Source: Bdellovibrio sp. (GTDB lineage Bacteria; Bdellovibrionota; Bacteriovoracia; Bacteriovoracales; Bacteriovoracaceae). Taken from it: a stretch of 49,612 nt of DNA. Each line of letters opens with the position of its first letter. The first letter of the stretch is position 1. Shown piece by piece: positions 9,453 to 18,648 of this stretch. The DNA lies in the NCBI GenBank assembly GCA_016187935.1, contig JACPIU010000002.1, positions 68,956-118,567 on the forward strand, in the 5' to 3' direction. Both the position numbers and the translations under genes were made by a program. The notes under the pieces were generated by a model. That model did not search any database, had not been told where the DNA came from, and saw only the letters and a program-made list of their open reading frames with translations.

Positions 9453-10586
9453 ATGATTTATTTGGATAATGCGGCCTCTTGGCCGATCCTACCATCTGTG
9501 ATGGGAGTGCTTGGCCGTTCTCTCGCAGATGATTACGCTAATTTATCCGCTGCACATCGCTTGGGGAAAGACCTTTTTGAAAGAGTCGAGGTGATACGTC
9601 AGGATTTTTTAAACTTGGTCGACGCTCCTCAAGGATATCAATTTTATTTTACCAGCTCGGCCACTGAATCTAATAATTGGGCCATCTGGCAGAGGGCATT
9701 TACGTCTTGTGATGAAATTCTTTATAGCCGTGCCGATCACCCCAGCATCACTGTGCCTTTGGAAAAAAGTGGTGCAAAGTTGCGAAATATTCCCCGGCAT
9801 ATGGATGGTCGGATTGATCAAAATCAATTATCTGACATGATAACAACAGACACAAAGGGCCTCTTTGTGACTTGGGTCAACGGTCAGAGTGGACATCTTG
9901 AAGACGTCGCAGCTTTGGCAAGAGAGGCCAAACGTCGTAATCCTGAAATTTACGTTCATGTCGATGGTGTTCAAGGATTTGGAAAACACGCAATTTCTTT
10001 GCGGGATGATGCAATTGATTCTTTTTCTCTTTCCTCTCACAAAATCGGTGGTCCCAAAGGCATTGCCGGTATTTATTTCAGAACTATGCCGAGTAAGCTG
10101 TTGCTTCATGGAGGAGGCCAAGAACATGGCATGCGTGCCGGAACTCCGCCTTTTCCCTTGATCGTTGCAATGCAAGAGGCGGCCCAATGGATGAACCTTC
10201 ATCGGGAGACATTATGGGCCAAAATGCAACAATTGAATCAAGCATTTCGCTCTTTTTTTTCAACAGATAAAATTATTTCATTTCCTTTTTTGGAAGAACA
10301 TTGTTCCCCTTATATTGTCATGCTCGTGGTGAGAGGGGTGTCCAGTGACATTATCCTTCGACACCTTGAAATGGAGCAGGTTTTTTGCGCCAGTACGGCC
10401 GCCTGTTCCTCTAAGATTAAGGGCACGAATCCCACCTTCCTAGATTTGAGGATTCCTGAGGACTTGCACAAAAATGTTTTGCGTCTTTCTTTTGGGCAGC
10501 AGAACTCTTTGGAAGATGTGAAGACCTCATGTAATTTGCTCAATCGTGTTTTGCAAACCATTTCTCTTCTTACCCATAAGCGTTGA
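9453..10586 (+). CDS. cysteine desulfurase (NifS/IscS family), probable sulfur donor for ThiI
   Basis: The 377-residue fold-type I PLP enzyme begins 'MIYLDNAASWP', the family's N-terminal signature. The PLP lysine is Lys197 in 'SLSSHKIGGPKG', preceded by the aspartate of 'VHVDGVQGFG'. The mobile cysteine is in 'FCASTAACSS' (Cys318 is the likely catalytic residue). It converts cysteine to alanine and passes on persulfide sulfur. ThiI starts 10 bases downstream, so the pair resembles the NifZ-ThiI couple of Bacillus, where a dedicated desulfurase feeds tRNA 4-thiouridine synthesis. No IscU, IscR or Suf gene is near, which argues against a general Fe-S role. The ribosome site AAGAGGT precedes the ATG. 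Confidence 0.87.
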   Translation: MIYLDNAASWPILPSVMGVLGRSLADDYANLSAAHRLGKDLFERVEVIRQDFLNLVDAPQGYQFYFTSSATESNNWAIWQRAFTSCDEILYSRADHPSITVPLEKSGAKLRNIPRHMDGRIDQNQLSDMITTDTKGLFVTWVNGQSGHLEDVAALAREAKRRNPEIYVHVDGVQGFGKHAISLRDDAIDSFSLSSHKIGGPKGIAGIYFRTMPSKLLLHGGGQEHGMRAGTPPFPLIVAMQEAAQWMNLHRETLWAKMQQLNQAFRSFFSTDKIISFPFLEEHCSPYIVMLVVRGVSSDIILRHLEMEQVFCASTAACSSKIKGTNPTFLDLRIPEDLHKNVLRLSFGQQNSLEDVKTSCNLLNRVLQTISLLTHKR

Positions 10587-10596
10587 TAATAATTTT

Positions 10597-11826
10597 ATGC
10601 AACAAGCTCTTTTAATTTCTGTCGATGAACTCTGGCTCAAAGGTAAAAATCGTGACGATTATTTTGAAATGATGCGTGAACATTTACGCGAATATTTTTT
10701 TGCACAACAAGTGGGACCTTTTTCCATTAGAAACCAAGGTCAGAGATTTCTATTTGAGTTTAGAGGGCCCCACAATACAATTCCAGAAAATTTAATCAAT
10801 GGAATTAGATTGTTGCCTGGGTTACATACAATTATCCCGGTTGAATGTGTGGTCGAGCGTACCATAGAAGCAATGTTCGCGGCCGCACAACGTTCGATTC
10901 TTAAAATGAAATCAAAGAAATGGCCTTTCACTTTTAAAGTTGAGACCTACCGTTCAGATAAAAAATTTCCTATGAATTCCATGGAAATTTCACGCCAGCT
11001 TGGTCATCAATTATTGGAAGTCTTTCCTGAACTTAAGGTGGATGTTCATAAACCTGATTTTTTAATCGAGGTGTTTGTTGAGCATGAAAAGATTCTGGTG
11101 GCATCGGAATATTTCCGCGGGATGGGAGGTCTTCCTATCGGGACAGCAGGTCATGCAGTGACTCTCATTTCGGGGGGGATTGATTCGCCTGTTGCCAGTT
11201 ATTTTATGGCGAAACGGGGGCTGGCCCAGACCTTTGTCTTTTTTCATGCATATCCCTATGTGGGAGATGAGGTGAAAGAGAAAATCATCAAATTGGTTGC
11301 GCTTTTAGCTCCTTCCCACCGTACAACGAGATTGATGGTGATCCCTTTTGGCAAGATTCAAGAAATAATTGGAATGCATGCTTACCCGGAATATCGAACA
11401 GTTTTGTTTCGTCTTTACATGTTGAAAACGGCAGAATTATTGGCCGAGAAAATAAATGCCGGGGCGCTCATCACCGGCGATGGATTAGGTCAGGTGTCGA
11501 GTCAAACACTGGTAAATCTGTCGGTTATTAATACTCTTCTCAAGTTAATTGTTTTACGGCCCCTGATTGGGCTAAATAAAATTGAAATCATTGAATGGGC
11601 CAAGAAGATTGGAACATACGAAACATCCATCATGCCACACGATGATGCTTGTGCTCTTTTTGCGCCAAAACGCCCCACCACACGGGCGAACCAAGATTAT
11701 GTGAAAGAGTTTTTACTAAGACATCCACTGGGAAGTGAGCAGCTATCGGCCCTATCCACTGCTCAGATATATGCGTTTGATGTGCGTGGACATCACACTA
11801 AATTGCAGAATTTTTTGTTTGAGTAG
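10597..11826 (+). CDS. thiI: ThiI, tRNA 4-thiouridine synthetase, short form without rhodanese domain
   Basis: This 409-residue protein carries an N-terminal ferredoxin-like and THUMP region (about 1-165) and an adenylating PP-loop domain with 'LISGGIDSPVASYFMAKRG' (SGG from residue 192). It activates U8 of tRNA with ATP for sulfur transfer. The C-terminal rhodanese domain of the E. coli protein (482 residues) is absent. The tail is of the Bacillus type, with one cysteine in 'DDACALFAPKRPTT'. The short form usually works with an adjacent dedicated cysteine desulfurase, and one is present. The start at 10597 (MQQALLISVDELWLKGKN) gives the family N-terminus; an upstream in-frame start at 10546 would overlap the desulfurase gene by 41 bases. 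The ribosome site is weak, so translational coupling is likely. Confidence 0.9.
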   Translation: MQQALLISVDELWLKGKNRDDYFEMMREHLREYFFAQQVGPFSIRNQGQRFLFEFRGPHNTIPENLINGIRLLPGLHTIIPVECVVERTIEAMFAAAQRSILKMKSKKWPFTFKVETYRSDKKFPMNSMEISRQLGHQLLEVFPELKVDVHKPDFLIEVFVEHEKILVASEYFRGMGGLPIGTAGHAVTLISGGIDSPVASYFMAKRGLAQTFVFFHAYPYVGDEVKEKIIKLVALLAPSHRTTRLMVIPFGKIQEIIGMHAYPEYRTVLFRLYMLKTAELLAEKINAGALITGDGLGQVSSQTLVNLSVINTLLKLIVLRPLIGLNKIEIIEWAKKIGTYETSIMPHDDACALFAPKRPTTRANQDYVKEFLLRHPLGSEQLSALSTAQIYAFDVRGHHTKLQNFLFE

Positions 11827-11874
11827 AATGATTGTCCGTCTAAAAAGATCATCCAATCATCTTGTGGTGTCTGG

Positions 11875-11904
11875 CAGATACCTGCAGATATCTGTAGATA
11901 CCTG
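11875..11904. repeat. three tandem near-palindromic decamers
   Basis: Three 10-bp units follow each other exactly: CAGATACCTG, CAGATATCTG and TAGATACCTG. The middle unit is a perfect palindrome. The array lies in the 163-nt gap between thiI and prc, about 85 nt before the prc ATG. The 10-bp period puts each unit on the same face of the helix, which would suit a protein-binding array, but function is unknown. A similar decamer array is at 44931-44960. Confidence 0.6.
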
Positions 11905-11989
11905 TATTGTATATACCTAAAGATTCTCTCTTTAAGGAATAAGACGAGAGGATTATTATAAGCTAGAGATTAGTTTTGAGGGATTATTC

Positions 11990-14176
11990 ATGAATAAGTT
12001 TTTAAGTGCTCGGATTTTACTAATTGTTATTGTCCTTTTCACCTTCGGTGCCGGGGCAACTGTCAATGTTGACCGGAATAAACTGGTTGGCAATATTATA
12101 AAAAATGCTTTGGAGTCCTATCATTATTTAGGAAACAAGGTGGATGACTCTGTTTCACAAAAGGCCTTTAAGGAATATCTGAAGCGCCTCGATTTTGGAA
12201 AACAAATGCTCTTGCAGTCGGATGTCAAAGAACTTGAAGCCTATCAGATGCAAATGGACGATGAAATAGTGAGTGGTGAGGTTTTACTTGTTGATCGCTC
12301 CATAAAAATTGTACGTGATCGTATTGCTAAACTAGATACATGGCGCACCGAATTTTTTAAAAAGAAATTTGATTTTGATCAAAAAGAATACATTGAGGTA
12401 GATCCAGAGAAGCGAGATTTTTTCACGACTGAAGACGATTTAAAGAAACACTGGCAAAAAATATTCAAGCAAGCAGTGTTGTTACGCTATCTGGACTTGG
12501 ATGAAGAACAAAGTGATGATCCCTTATCTCCTCTAAACAAGAAAAATAAGGCCAAGAAAAAAGTCAAAAAGAAAAAGATGACCGATGCTGAACTATGGAA
12601 AGAAGCTTATGAGGCCATCGATAAAAAGTACAAGATTTATTTCGAGCGTATCTTAAAAGAAGTTCCAGATGACTATTTGGAAAAATTTTATAATTCGATT
12701 GCCCACATTTTTGATCCGCATACCGTTTATCTCCCTCCTAAGAAAAAGGAAGATTTTGATATTGATATTTCCGGCAGCTTGGAAGGAATCGGAGCAGTTT
12801 TGCAGGAGGATGGCGCTTATATAAAGGTCGTCAGCATTGTGCCAGGCGGGGCAGCATGGCGGGAAAAGGAACTGGAAGTCGAGGATATTATCTTATCCGT
12901 GGGACAGGGGGATAAAGAGCAGGTCAGTTTGGTGGATATGCGAGTGGACGATGCTGTTCGATATATCAGAGGGCCTAAAGGCACCGAAGTAAAATTAACC
13001 GTAAAAAAAGTCGATGGCACGCGAAAAGTGATAAAAATAGTTCGCGACGTCGTGCAAATCGGGGCTTCATTCGCCAAAAGTTCCATCTTGCAAGTAAAAA
13101 ATATGGGTGTACGAGTTGGCTATATTTATCTTCCCAAATTTTATCGCGACTTTGATGAAAATGCCCGGAACTGTTCTGATGATGTCAAAAAAGAAGTTGA
13201 GAGTTTAAAAAAGAAAAAAGTCGATGCTATTATTCTCGATTTGAGGAATAACGGTGGTGGTGCTCTAGAAGACGCGCGTATCATGTCGGGCTTTTTTATT
13301 GATAAAGGGCCTATTGTACAGATCCGAAATCAGAGAGGTGGCACGGAAATTTTAAAAGATGGGGACCCTGAGATTACGTATGACGGTCCACTCATTGTGA
13401 TGACCAATCGTTTTTCGGCTTCGGCATCTGAAATTGTCGCTGGAGCGTTACAAGATTACGGACGGGCGGTGGTTGTAGGGGGAGAATTTTCTCACGGCAA
13501 AGGTACAGTACAGGCGGTTGTTAATCTTAACCAAACACCCTTGCTTTCCATGTTCGGTCCAACCATGGGGGCCTTAAAAGTCACCATCCAGAAGTTTTAT
13601 AGGGTCACGGGGGCATCAACACAGTACAAAGGGATCACTCCTGACATTATCGTCCCTGATCCCTTCGGTTATGCCGAAAGCCGTGAGCAGGATTTGGATT
13701 ACTCACTTAAGTGGGATCAAGTTGAAAAACAGGCATTCACCCCATGGACAAAAAGCAAAGTTGACATGGATATGCTAAAGAAACGCTCGGGAGCGAGAGT
13801 GGCCTCAAACAGTCGCATGAAAAAGGTTATTGAGAGTGTGGAGTATCTAACCAAAAAGAGGAAAGAAACTCTTGTGCCGATTTCATTGGTCGAGGTTAAG
13901 GCCAAAGACGAAGAAAATCAGCAGATGACCAAGAGATTAAAACTCGAAGAGGTGAATGAAAATATTTTGGTTTCGGATTATGAGGAATCCTTGAAAAGTT
14001 CCGATGGAAATACCATTGATCTAAAAGATCCGAAGTGGAAAAAAGATTTTGAACAAAGAAAAGAAGAATGGGTGAAACAATTACGCCAAGATCCTGGATT
14101 GGAAGAAGCAATCTTTGTGGCCGATGATATGGTTTCCATGTCGAAGGGACAAACATTAAATCTATCAAGTAAATGA
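11990..14176 (+). CDS. prc: Prc/Tsp, C-terminal (tail-specific) processing protease, S41A
   Basis: The 728-residue protein has a signal peptide or anchor at residues 1-25 and an N-terminal helical Tsp domain ('SYHYLGNKVDD', 'FLKRLDFGKQ'-like). A PDZ domain near 260-350 ('GSLEGIGAVLQEDGAYIKV', 'VDDAVRYIRGPKGT') precedes the S41 protease domain. By alignment in my head to E. coli Tsp, the nucleophile is Ser478 in 'RFSASASEI', with Asp489 and Lys504 ('HGKGTVQ') completing the Ser-Lys site. A C-terminal helical extension follows. It degrades or trims periplasmic proteins by their C-terminus, including peptidoglycan hydrolases in other bacteria. A lysine-rich insertion (about 180-200) is unusual. 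RDD-protein gene follows after 28 bases. Confidence 0.93.
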   Translation: MNKFLSARILLIVIVLFTFGAGATVNVDRNKLVGNIIKNALESYHYLGNKVDDSVSQKAFKEYLKRLDFGKQMLLQSDVKELEAYQMQMDDEIVSGEVLLVDRSIKIVRDRIAKLDTWRTEFFKKKFDFDQKEYIEVDPEKRDFFTTEDDLKKHWQKIFKQAVLLRYLDLDEEQSDDPLSPLNKKNKAKKKVKKKKMTDAELWKEAYEAIDKKYKIYFERILKEVPDDYLEKFYNSIAHIFDPHTVYLPPKKKEDFDIDISGSLEGIGAVLQEDGAYIKVVSIVPGGAAWREKELEVEDIILSVGQGDKEQVSLVDMRVDDAVRYIRGPKGTEVKLTVKKVDGTRKVIKIVRDVVQIGASFAKSSILQVKNMGVRVGYIYLPKFYRDFDENARNCSDDVKKEVESLKKKKVDAIILDLRNNGGGALEDARIMSGFFIDKGPIVQIRNQRGGTEILKDGDPEITYDGPLIVMTNRFSASASEIVAGALQDYGRAVVVGGEFSHGKGTVQAVVNLNQTPLLSMFGPTMGALKVTIQKFYRVTGASTQYKGITPDIIVPDPFGYAESREQDLDYSLKWDQVEKQAFTPWTKSKVDMDMLKKRSGARVASNSRMKKVIESVEYLTKKRKETLVPISLVEVKAKDEENQQMTKRLKLEEVNENILVSDYEESLKSSDGNTIDLKDPKWKKDFEQRKEEWVKQLRQDPGLEEAIFVADDMVSMSKGQTLNLSSK

Positions 14177-14204
14177 TTAAGATTTTCAAAACTTGGAATG
14201 GATT

Positions 14205-14915
14205 ATGGCAACAACTTCTAATGATGATAAAAAGACAGAAGACTGGGATTTCAAAATCAATGATGTTGAGAAAGAAGATCGTTTAGAAAAAGGGTCGAAA
14301 CGTGCGGTGAGCGACACGGGTGTCAGAAAGCTAATTAAACGCAATAAGAGCGATGATTTGAAGTTAGCATATGACAAGGTTCCCAAACGTGCGTCACGCT
14401 CTGATGCTGAAGCATACATCAATAAAAGCCAACATACTCATGGTACCAAGGATACAAGCACTCCCATGCTCGCGGTGCGCGCACAGGCGTTTGCGATTGA
14501 TGCAGTTATTATCGGAGTGTTTTATTTATTGGCCAGGAACGCTCAATTGCTCGACGTCGTCTTTAACTGGGTGGACCAGGCCATGCTTAAATCTGGAATG
14601 GGCCAATTACCCGACAACCCTAATGTTGATTACATATTGTCTGGCGGGATTTTTGCTGTATGCTATTTCTGTATTTTTGTTGTTCTTACTACCTTTACCG
14701 CCAAGTCACCTGGAAAATTTGTGGCAAAGATTTTAGTCGATGATATTGACGGGGGAGATATCGGTTTTGTACGAACGTTTTTACGGGAAATGATTTTTAA
14801 ACCCATCTCAGCTGTTAGTATTATTGGAATCCTGATCGCTTTTATGAATCCTCACAGACGGGCGCTTCATGATTTTTTGGCCAAATCAGTGGTCAGAAAA
14901 GATTACAACCATTAA
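14205..14915 (+). CDS. RDD-family membrane protein
   Basis: This 236-residue protein has a charged, probably disordered cytoplasmic N-terminus (about 80 residues, many Lys and Asp). An RDD domain follows with helices around 'AVRAQAFAIDAVIIGVFYLL', 'SGGIFAVCYFCIFVVLTTF' and 'ISAVSIIGILIAFM'. Recognisable marks are the Arg-x-x-Ala-x-x-x-Asp of the first helix, 'SPGKFVAKILV' and 'HRRALHDFLAKSVVR'. RDD proteins are small integral membrane proteins of mostly unknown role; some work in ion exchange. The ATG at 14205 was preferred to an upstream in-frame TTG at 14193. The stop is one base from the convergent pilT stop. Confidence 0.8.
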   Translation: MATTSNDDKKTEDWDFKINDVEKEDRLEKGSKRAVSDTGVRKLIKRNKSDDLKLAYDKVPKRASRSDAEAYINKSQHTHGTKDTSTPMLAVRAQAFAIDAVIIGVFYLLARNAQLLDVVFNWVDQAMLKSGMGQLPDNPNVDYILSGGIFAVCYFCIFVVLTTFTAKSPGKFVAKILVDDIDGGDIGFVRTFLREMIFKPISAVSIIGILIAFMNPHRRALHDFLAKSVVRKDYNH

Positions 14916-14916
14916 T

Positions 14917-16008
14917 TTATTTTTCAATCAACAATTGCTGTTGGAAGTCGCTGGCACCTTCAACTGATTCTAAAGCTGTGTCTTTGGTAATAATACCCTT
15001 CTTGAATAGTTCCATAATGTGCTGTTCAAAGCTTTGGCTTCCGTTTCCTGATGGCCCACGTCCTTCTTGGATAATCTCCAAAATGCGCCCCAAGGGTTCT
15101 TCACCACGGATGCATTCTTTAACCCCGGGAGTCGTTAACATTATTTCAAGGGCCAGAACTATATGCTTGCCTTGGGCCCCTTTCAACATGCGCTGACCAA
15201 TCGTGGCATAAAGATTTTCTGACAAGCGCTTGCACACATCCGGTTGTTCTTCCGGTGGGAACATAGAAATAATTCGCCCGATTGTGGTAATGGCATTTGT
15301 AGTGTGCACCGTAGATAAAACCAAGTGACCGGTTTCAGCGGCCTTTAAGGCAATGCCCACCGTTTCAGGGTCACGCATTTCACCAATTAAAATAATGTCA
15401 GGGTCTTGGCGTAAGGCCGCTCGCAATCCGGCCTGGAAGCTTTCCGTATCTCGACCAACTTCTCGTTGTGTCAGTCGGGATTTTATTTGAGGATGAATGT
15501 ATTCAATAGGATCTTCGATAGTGATGATGTGGGCATGATTGAGATGATTAATATGATTAATCATGGCCGCCAAAGTGGTACTTTTTCCTGAACCGGTAGG
15601 TCCCGTGACTAAAATTAAACCGTATTGGTGGAGAGCAATTTCTCCAATGATAGGAGGGAGTTGAAGTTGCTCAATGGTGGGAATGGAATTCCGTACAATG
15701 CGCAAAATAATTCCCATCTTCTCATTGAAATGGAAAAAATTGAAACGCAGGCGGCATGTATCGGGAATGGTAAAACCTCCATCGAGCTCCTTAATATTAT
15801 GCAGCTGCGAAAAGGTCTGGTCATTTTGAAAAATAATTTTGCAAATATCTTCGATATCTTCTTTGGCAAAGGGTCTGGTTTGTACAGGAACCAGATCGCC
15901 ACGAATTCTCAGGCATGGCGATTCGCCCATTCTCAAATGGATATCGCTAGCATGATTTTGTATTGCTACTTGGACAAGGCCGATTAAATTTTTTAAAGTG
16001 AAAGCCAT
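14917..16008 (-). CDS. pilT: PilT-type retraction ATPase (twitching motility)
   Basis: The 363-residue secretion ATPase starts 'MAFTLKNLIGLVQVAIQNHASDIHLRMGESP', the PilT N-terminal domain. It carries a Walker A motif 'VTGPTGSGKST', the Asp box 'IITIEDPIEYIH', a Walker B region 'DPDIILIGEMRDPET' and the His box 'TGHLVLSTVHTTNA'. This set defines PilT/PilU retraction motors of type IV pili, which act at the inner-membrane pilus base. The start at 16008 (GGAG upstream) is preferred to an in-frame one at 16038 because the latter would run into the preceding gene. It lies 13 bases after the papain-like protease gene, so the two may share a transcript. No pilB, pilC or pilin gene is adjacent. Confidence 0.9.
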   Translation of the reverse strand: MAFTLKNLIGLVQVAIQNHASDIHLRMGESPCLRIRGDLVPVQTRPFAKEDIEDICKIIFQNDQTFSQLHNIKELDGGFTIPDTCRLRFNFFHFNEKMGIILRIVRNSIPTIEQLQLPPIIGEIALHQYGLILVTGPTGSGKSTTLAAMINHINHLNHAHIITIEDPIEYIHPQIKSRLTQREVGRDTESFQAGLRAALRQDPDIILIGEMRDPETVGIALKAAETGHLVLSTVHTTNAITTIGRIISMFPPEEQPDVCKRLSENLYATIGQRMLKGAQGKHIVLALEIMLTTPGVKECIRGEEPLGRILEIIQEGRGPSGNGSQSFEQHIMELFKKGIITKDTALESVEGASDFQQQLLIEK

Positions 16009-16021
16009 TTTGGTCTCCGAA

Positions 16022-17485
16022 CTAGTTCGAAATATCAAGTGATCGTAAGGCCATGAGAGCGCGAGGGATCAAATTTTTCTTGACCCATGCCTCTGTCAGA
16101 CAAGCGTGGCCTCCTGCTCCCCAACCTTCAGACCAACTATTGCTTACGATATAACACAGGGAACCTTCACTTTTATATTTTTCACCAAGCTTCATATGGC
16201 CGACAATAATAAGTGCATGTCCCGCAGCGTGAGAATCGGTGGCGCCTGCGAGATTGCTGTCGGCCAGAGTGACCAGTCCCTTCGTGGTGTAAAAGTTGGG
16301 AGTCAGAGTAAAGCCCGCCATGACAGGAATATTTTGTTCTAAGGTGCTTTTGATTTCTGCCTGTGAATTTAATGGATAGTATTCCTTGGCCTGGGCGACT
16401 CCGCGTCCGGTACAACTATTGCTCATCGGAATTTGGGTTTCATTTCCGGGTAAACTGGTGTCGACATAAGGACAATCTTGCTCTTTAGGAATGGATTTTC
16501 CTTTGGTATGAGTTTGTTCAAGGGCCTCTAAAACCCAAGAACCTTTGTCGCTGCACGGCCTGCTTGCACAATTTGGTTTGCTCACCCAATAGAAATATTG
16601 TTCTGATAAATCAACGTCAATACCATTTTGCGCGAGCAGAAGTTCGTGCGCCCGAACGCCCGCAAAGGCAGCGCAGGTTGGTCTTTTGGCCTGATCACGA
16701 ACAGGCACTTCGAAGGCGCGGGGAATAAGCCATACATCACTTGTATTGACATTGGCCGAGGAGAGGGAAATTTTTTTGCTTTTTTTAGCAAAACTCCCTT
16801 GAGGAGCACTGCTACCAAAACTCTGCACAGGAATGGTATTTTCCTTATATGTCTCAAGATTTTTTAGGAATTCCTGCTGTTTCTCTTTCCAGCGCGCATA
16901 AGTATCTTGCACTTGAGCACGCATACTCTTGAGGGTTTCCTGATTCTTGCGTTTTAAGTTGCTGAGATTTCTTAAGTATTGATCACGCAAACTTTCACCC
17001 GGTCTAGCAGCTTCCTTGTTATCATCTGAACTATTTTCAGCAGGAGCATTTTTGGCATCCGTTTTGGTTTTTTCCCGGGCCTTGGCCACAAGATCAGCAC
17101 CACCTTCACCATCATTTAATTTCAGTCCTTGGTCCTCTGCCACTTTTTCTCGATTCTTCTTGAGCATTTCTTGAATTTTTTGTTCACCCGCGGATAGTTT
17201 TTTGGGAGTTGGAGCGGGTGTCGGAGTTGGTTCTGGTTCTGGAGTTGGTTCAGGTTTAGAATCTGGTTTCACCGCCGTATCATCCGGTTTGACCGAAGGA
17301 GTATCGGGAGTATGAACGATGCCGGTTTCAGATTCCAGGGCACCCAAAACGGCCATCGTATTGGGACCAAAATCGGCCGTGACTTCGTTCTTGGCCGAAA
17401 CAGTTTTGGCCCAGACCATCGACGGAATTAAAAATAGGGTGATGATTATGACTACATTTTTCATACTTTTACCGAGCATATGCAT
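16022..17485 (-). CDS. secreted papain-like (C1) cysteine protease with long helical prodomain
   Basis: The 487-residue protein starts with a signal peptide (hydrophobic core 'VVIIITLFLIPSMVWA'). A proline/glutamate/threonine stretch near residues 65-95 ('KPEPTPEPEPTPTPAP') and a charged helical region to about 210 follow. The C-terminal half is a C1-type peptidase: Gln and Cys271 in 'VRDQAKRPTCAAFAG', His423 in 'AAGHALIIVGH' and Asn449 in 'SNSWSEGWGAGG'. The usual CGSCW around the catalytic cysteine is here PTCAAF. At least six further cysteines in the catalytic domain suggest disulfides and an extracytoplasmic place. The ATG at 17485 has GAGAGG at five bases. In a predator it could digest prey proteins, which is inference only. 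Confidence 0.85.
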   Translation of the reverse strand: MHMLGKSMKNVVIIITLFLIPSMVWAKTVSAKNEVTADFGPNTMAVLGALESETGIVHTPDTPSVKPDDTAVKPDSKPEPTPEPEPTPTPAPTPKKLSAGEQKIQEMLKKNREKVAEDQGLKLNDGEGGADLVAKAREKTKTDAKNAPAENSSDDNKEAARPGESLRDQYLRNLSNLKRKNQETLKSMRAQVQDTYARWKEKQQEFLKNLETYKENTIPVQSFGSSAPQGSFAKKSKKISLSSANVNTSDVWLIPRAFEVPVRDQAKRPTCAAFAGVRAHELLLAQNGIDVDLSEQYFYWVSKPNCASRPCSDKGSWVLEALEQTHTKGKSIPKEQDCPYVDTSLPGNETQIPMSNSCTGRGVAQAKEYYPLNSQAEIKSTLEQNIPVMAGFTLTPNFYTTKGLVTLADSNLAGATDSHAAGHALIIVGHMKLGEKYKSEGSLCYIVSNSWSEGWGAGGHACLTEAWVKKNLIPRALMALRSLDISN

Positions 17486-17622
17486 TCTTGCCTCTCAAAA
17501 TGGTTTACAATATTGTAGTTCTGTCTTCCAAAGAGGCAAAGTATACTGAGGTCGATTTGCAAAAAATAAGGTAAAATTAGGTTGTTGAAAGTTTTGATCA
17601 ACTAAGTTTGCTTGGACTTAAT

Positions 17623-18648
17623 GTGAAAATCTTAATTATTCGTTTTTCCAGCATGGGCGATATTGTTCAGGCCATGGCCGTGATTTCTGCCATCTTGCAC
17701 CGCTACCCTGGCGCTACCATTGACTGGGTGTCGAAGCAAGAATTTTGCGGGTTATTGGAACTGGATAAAAGGATCAATCAAATTTGGCAACTTGATCGAA
17801 AGCAAGGATTCCCAGGACTTCTGCGCCTGGCCTTTCAGATCAAAAAAGGCCAACAAGAGAGTCCCTACGATGTTATCTACGATGCCCATCAAAATATGCG
17901 TTCGCTGGTTCTCAAATGGATTTTGCGACCCTTCTGGTTTGCCTTCCCAAGAGGAGTGTATACTCGTTCTAAAGAACGGGTCAGGAGAATGTGCCTGTTC
18001 TTTTTACGGCTGAATTTTTTTCCAAAACCATTTCGCGGCATGCTTTCTTACTTAAGACCCCTGCGTTCCTTGGGCCTTCCCGTTGATCATATTTTAAAGG
18101 GACAATGGAATTTTCCTCAGAGCACTCGTGATCGAGTGCAAAGTCTGCTTCCCAAAACCAACCACATTGCCTTGGCCCCTTCAGCGGCCTGGGCCATGAA
18201 AAGATGGCCAGTAGAGCATTGGAGAAATTTGGTGGGATTGCTACCAAACCAACACTTCGTCCTTCTGGGTGGGCCACAAGACAATTTTTTAGCAAACATT
18301 ACTCAGGCAGCTCCCGAGCGTGTGTTGAATTTGGCCGGCAAGCTATCCCTTGCGGAAAGTGCCTATGCCATCACTTGCTCTGAACTTCTGGTTTCTGCCG
18401 ATACGGGCATGATTCATATGGCCGATTTATTAGGCCATCCTGGTATTTCCTTGATGGGCCCAACGGCTTTCGGTTTTTGCAGCGGGAGTAGCATAAAAAC
18501 ACTGGAAGTCGCCTTCCCATGTCGTCCATGTACCAAGGATGGTCGTGGTAAGTGTCGACGCAAAATCTATCAAGAATGCATGACGGCCATCACTCCGGAA
18601 GTTTTGGCCCTGGCCATAAGAGAGATGAAAGATCAAAAGAATGTATAA
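17623..18648 (+). CDS. heptosyltransferase-like glycosyltransferase (GT9)
   Basis: This 341-residue GT-B enzyme starts 'VKILIIRFSSMGDIVQAMAVI', the canonical start of LPS heptosyltransferases. Other marks are 'HIALAPSAAWAMKRWPVEHW' and 'LVSADTGMIHMADLLGHPGISLMGPT', the donor-binding segment of family GT9. It ends with a cysteine-rich stretch ('CRPCTKDGRGKCRRKIYQECM') also common in the family. It most likely transfers a sugar, perhaps heptose, to lipid A-core. GTG 17623 was chosen because it begins exactly at the family N-terminus; an in-frame TTG at 17608 is an alternative. The ribosome site is weak. No other LPS gene is adjacent. Confidence 0.85.
   Translation: MKILIIRFSSMGDIVQAMAVISAILHRYPGATIDWVSKQEFCGLLELDKRINQIWQLDRKQGFPGLLRLAFQIKKGQQESPYDVIYDAHQNMRSLVLKWILRPFWFAFPRGVYTRSKERVRRMCLFFLRLNFFPKPFRGMLSYLRPLRSLGLPVDHILKGQWNFPQSTRDRVQSLLPKTNHIALAPSAAWAMKRWPVEHWRNLVGLLPNQHFVLLGGPQDNFLANITQAAPERVLNLAGKLSLAESAYAITCSELLVSADTGMIHMADLLGHPGISLMGPTAFGFCSGSSIKTLEVAFPCRPCTKDGRGKCRRKIYQECMTAITPEVLALAIREMKDQKNV

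Noticed and set aside
11875-11904. CRISPR array or dif-type site
   Set aside because: Units are only 10 bp with no spacers, far shorter than CRISPR repeats, and no recombination-site arms are seen.
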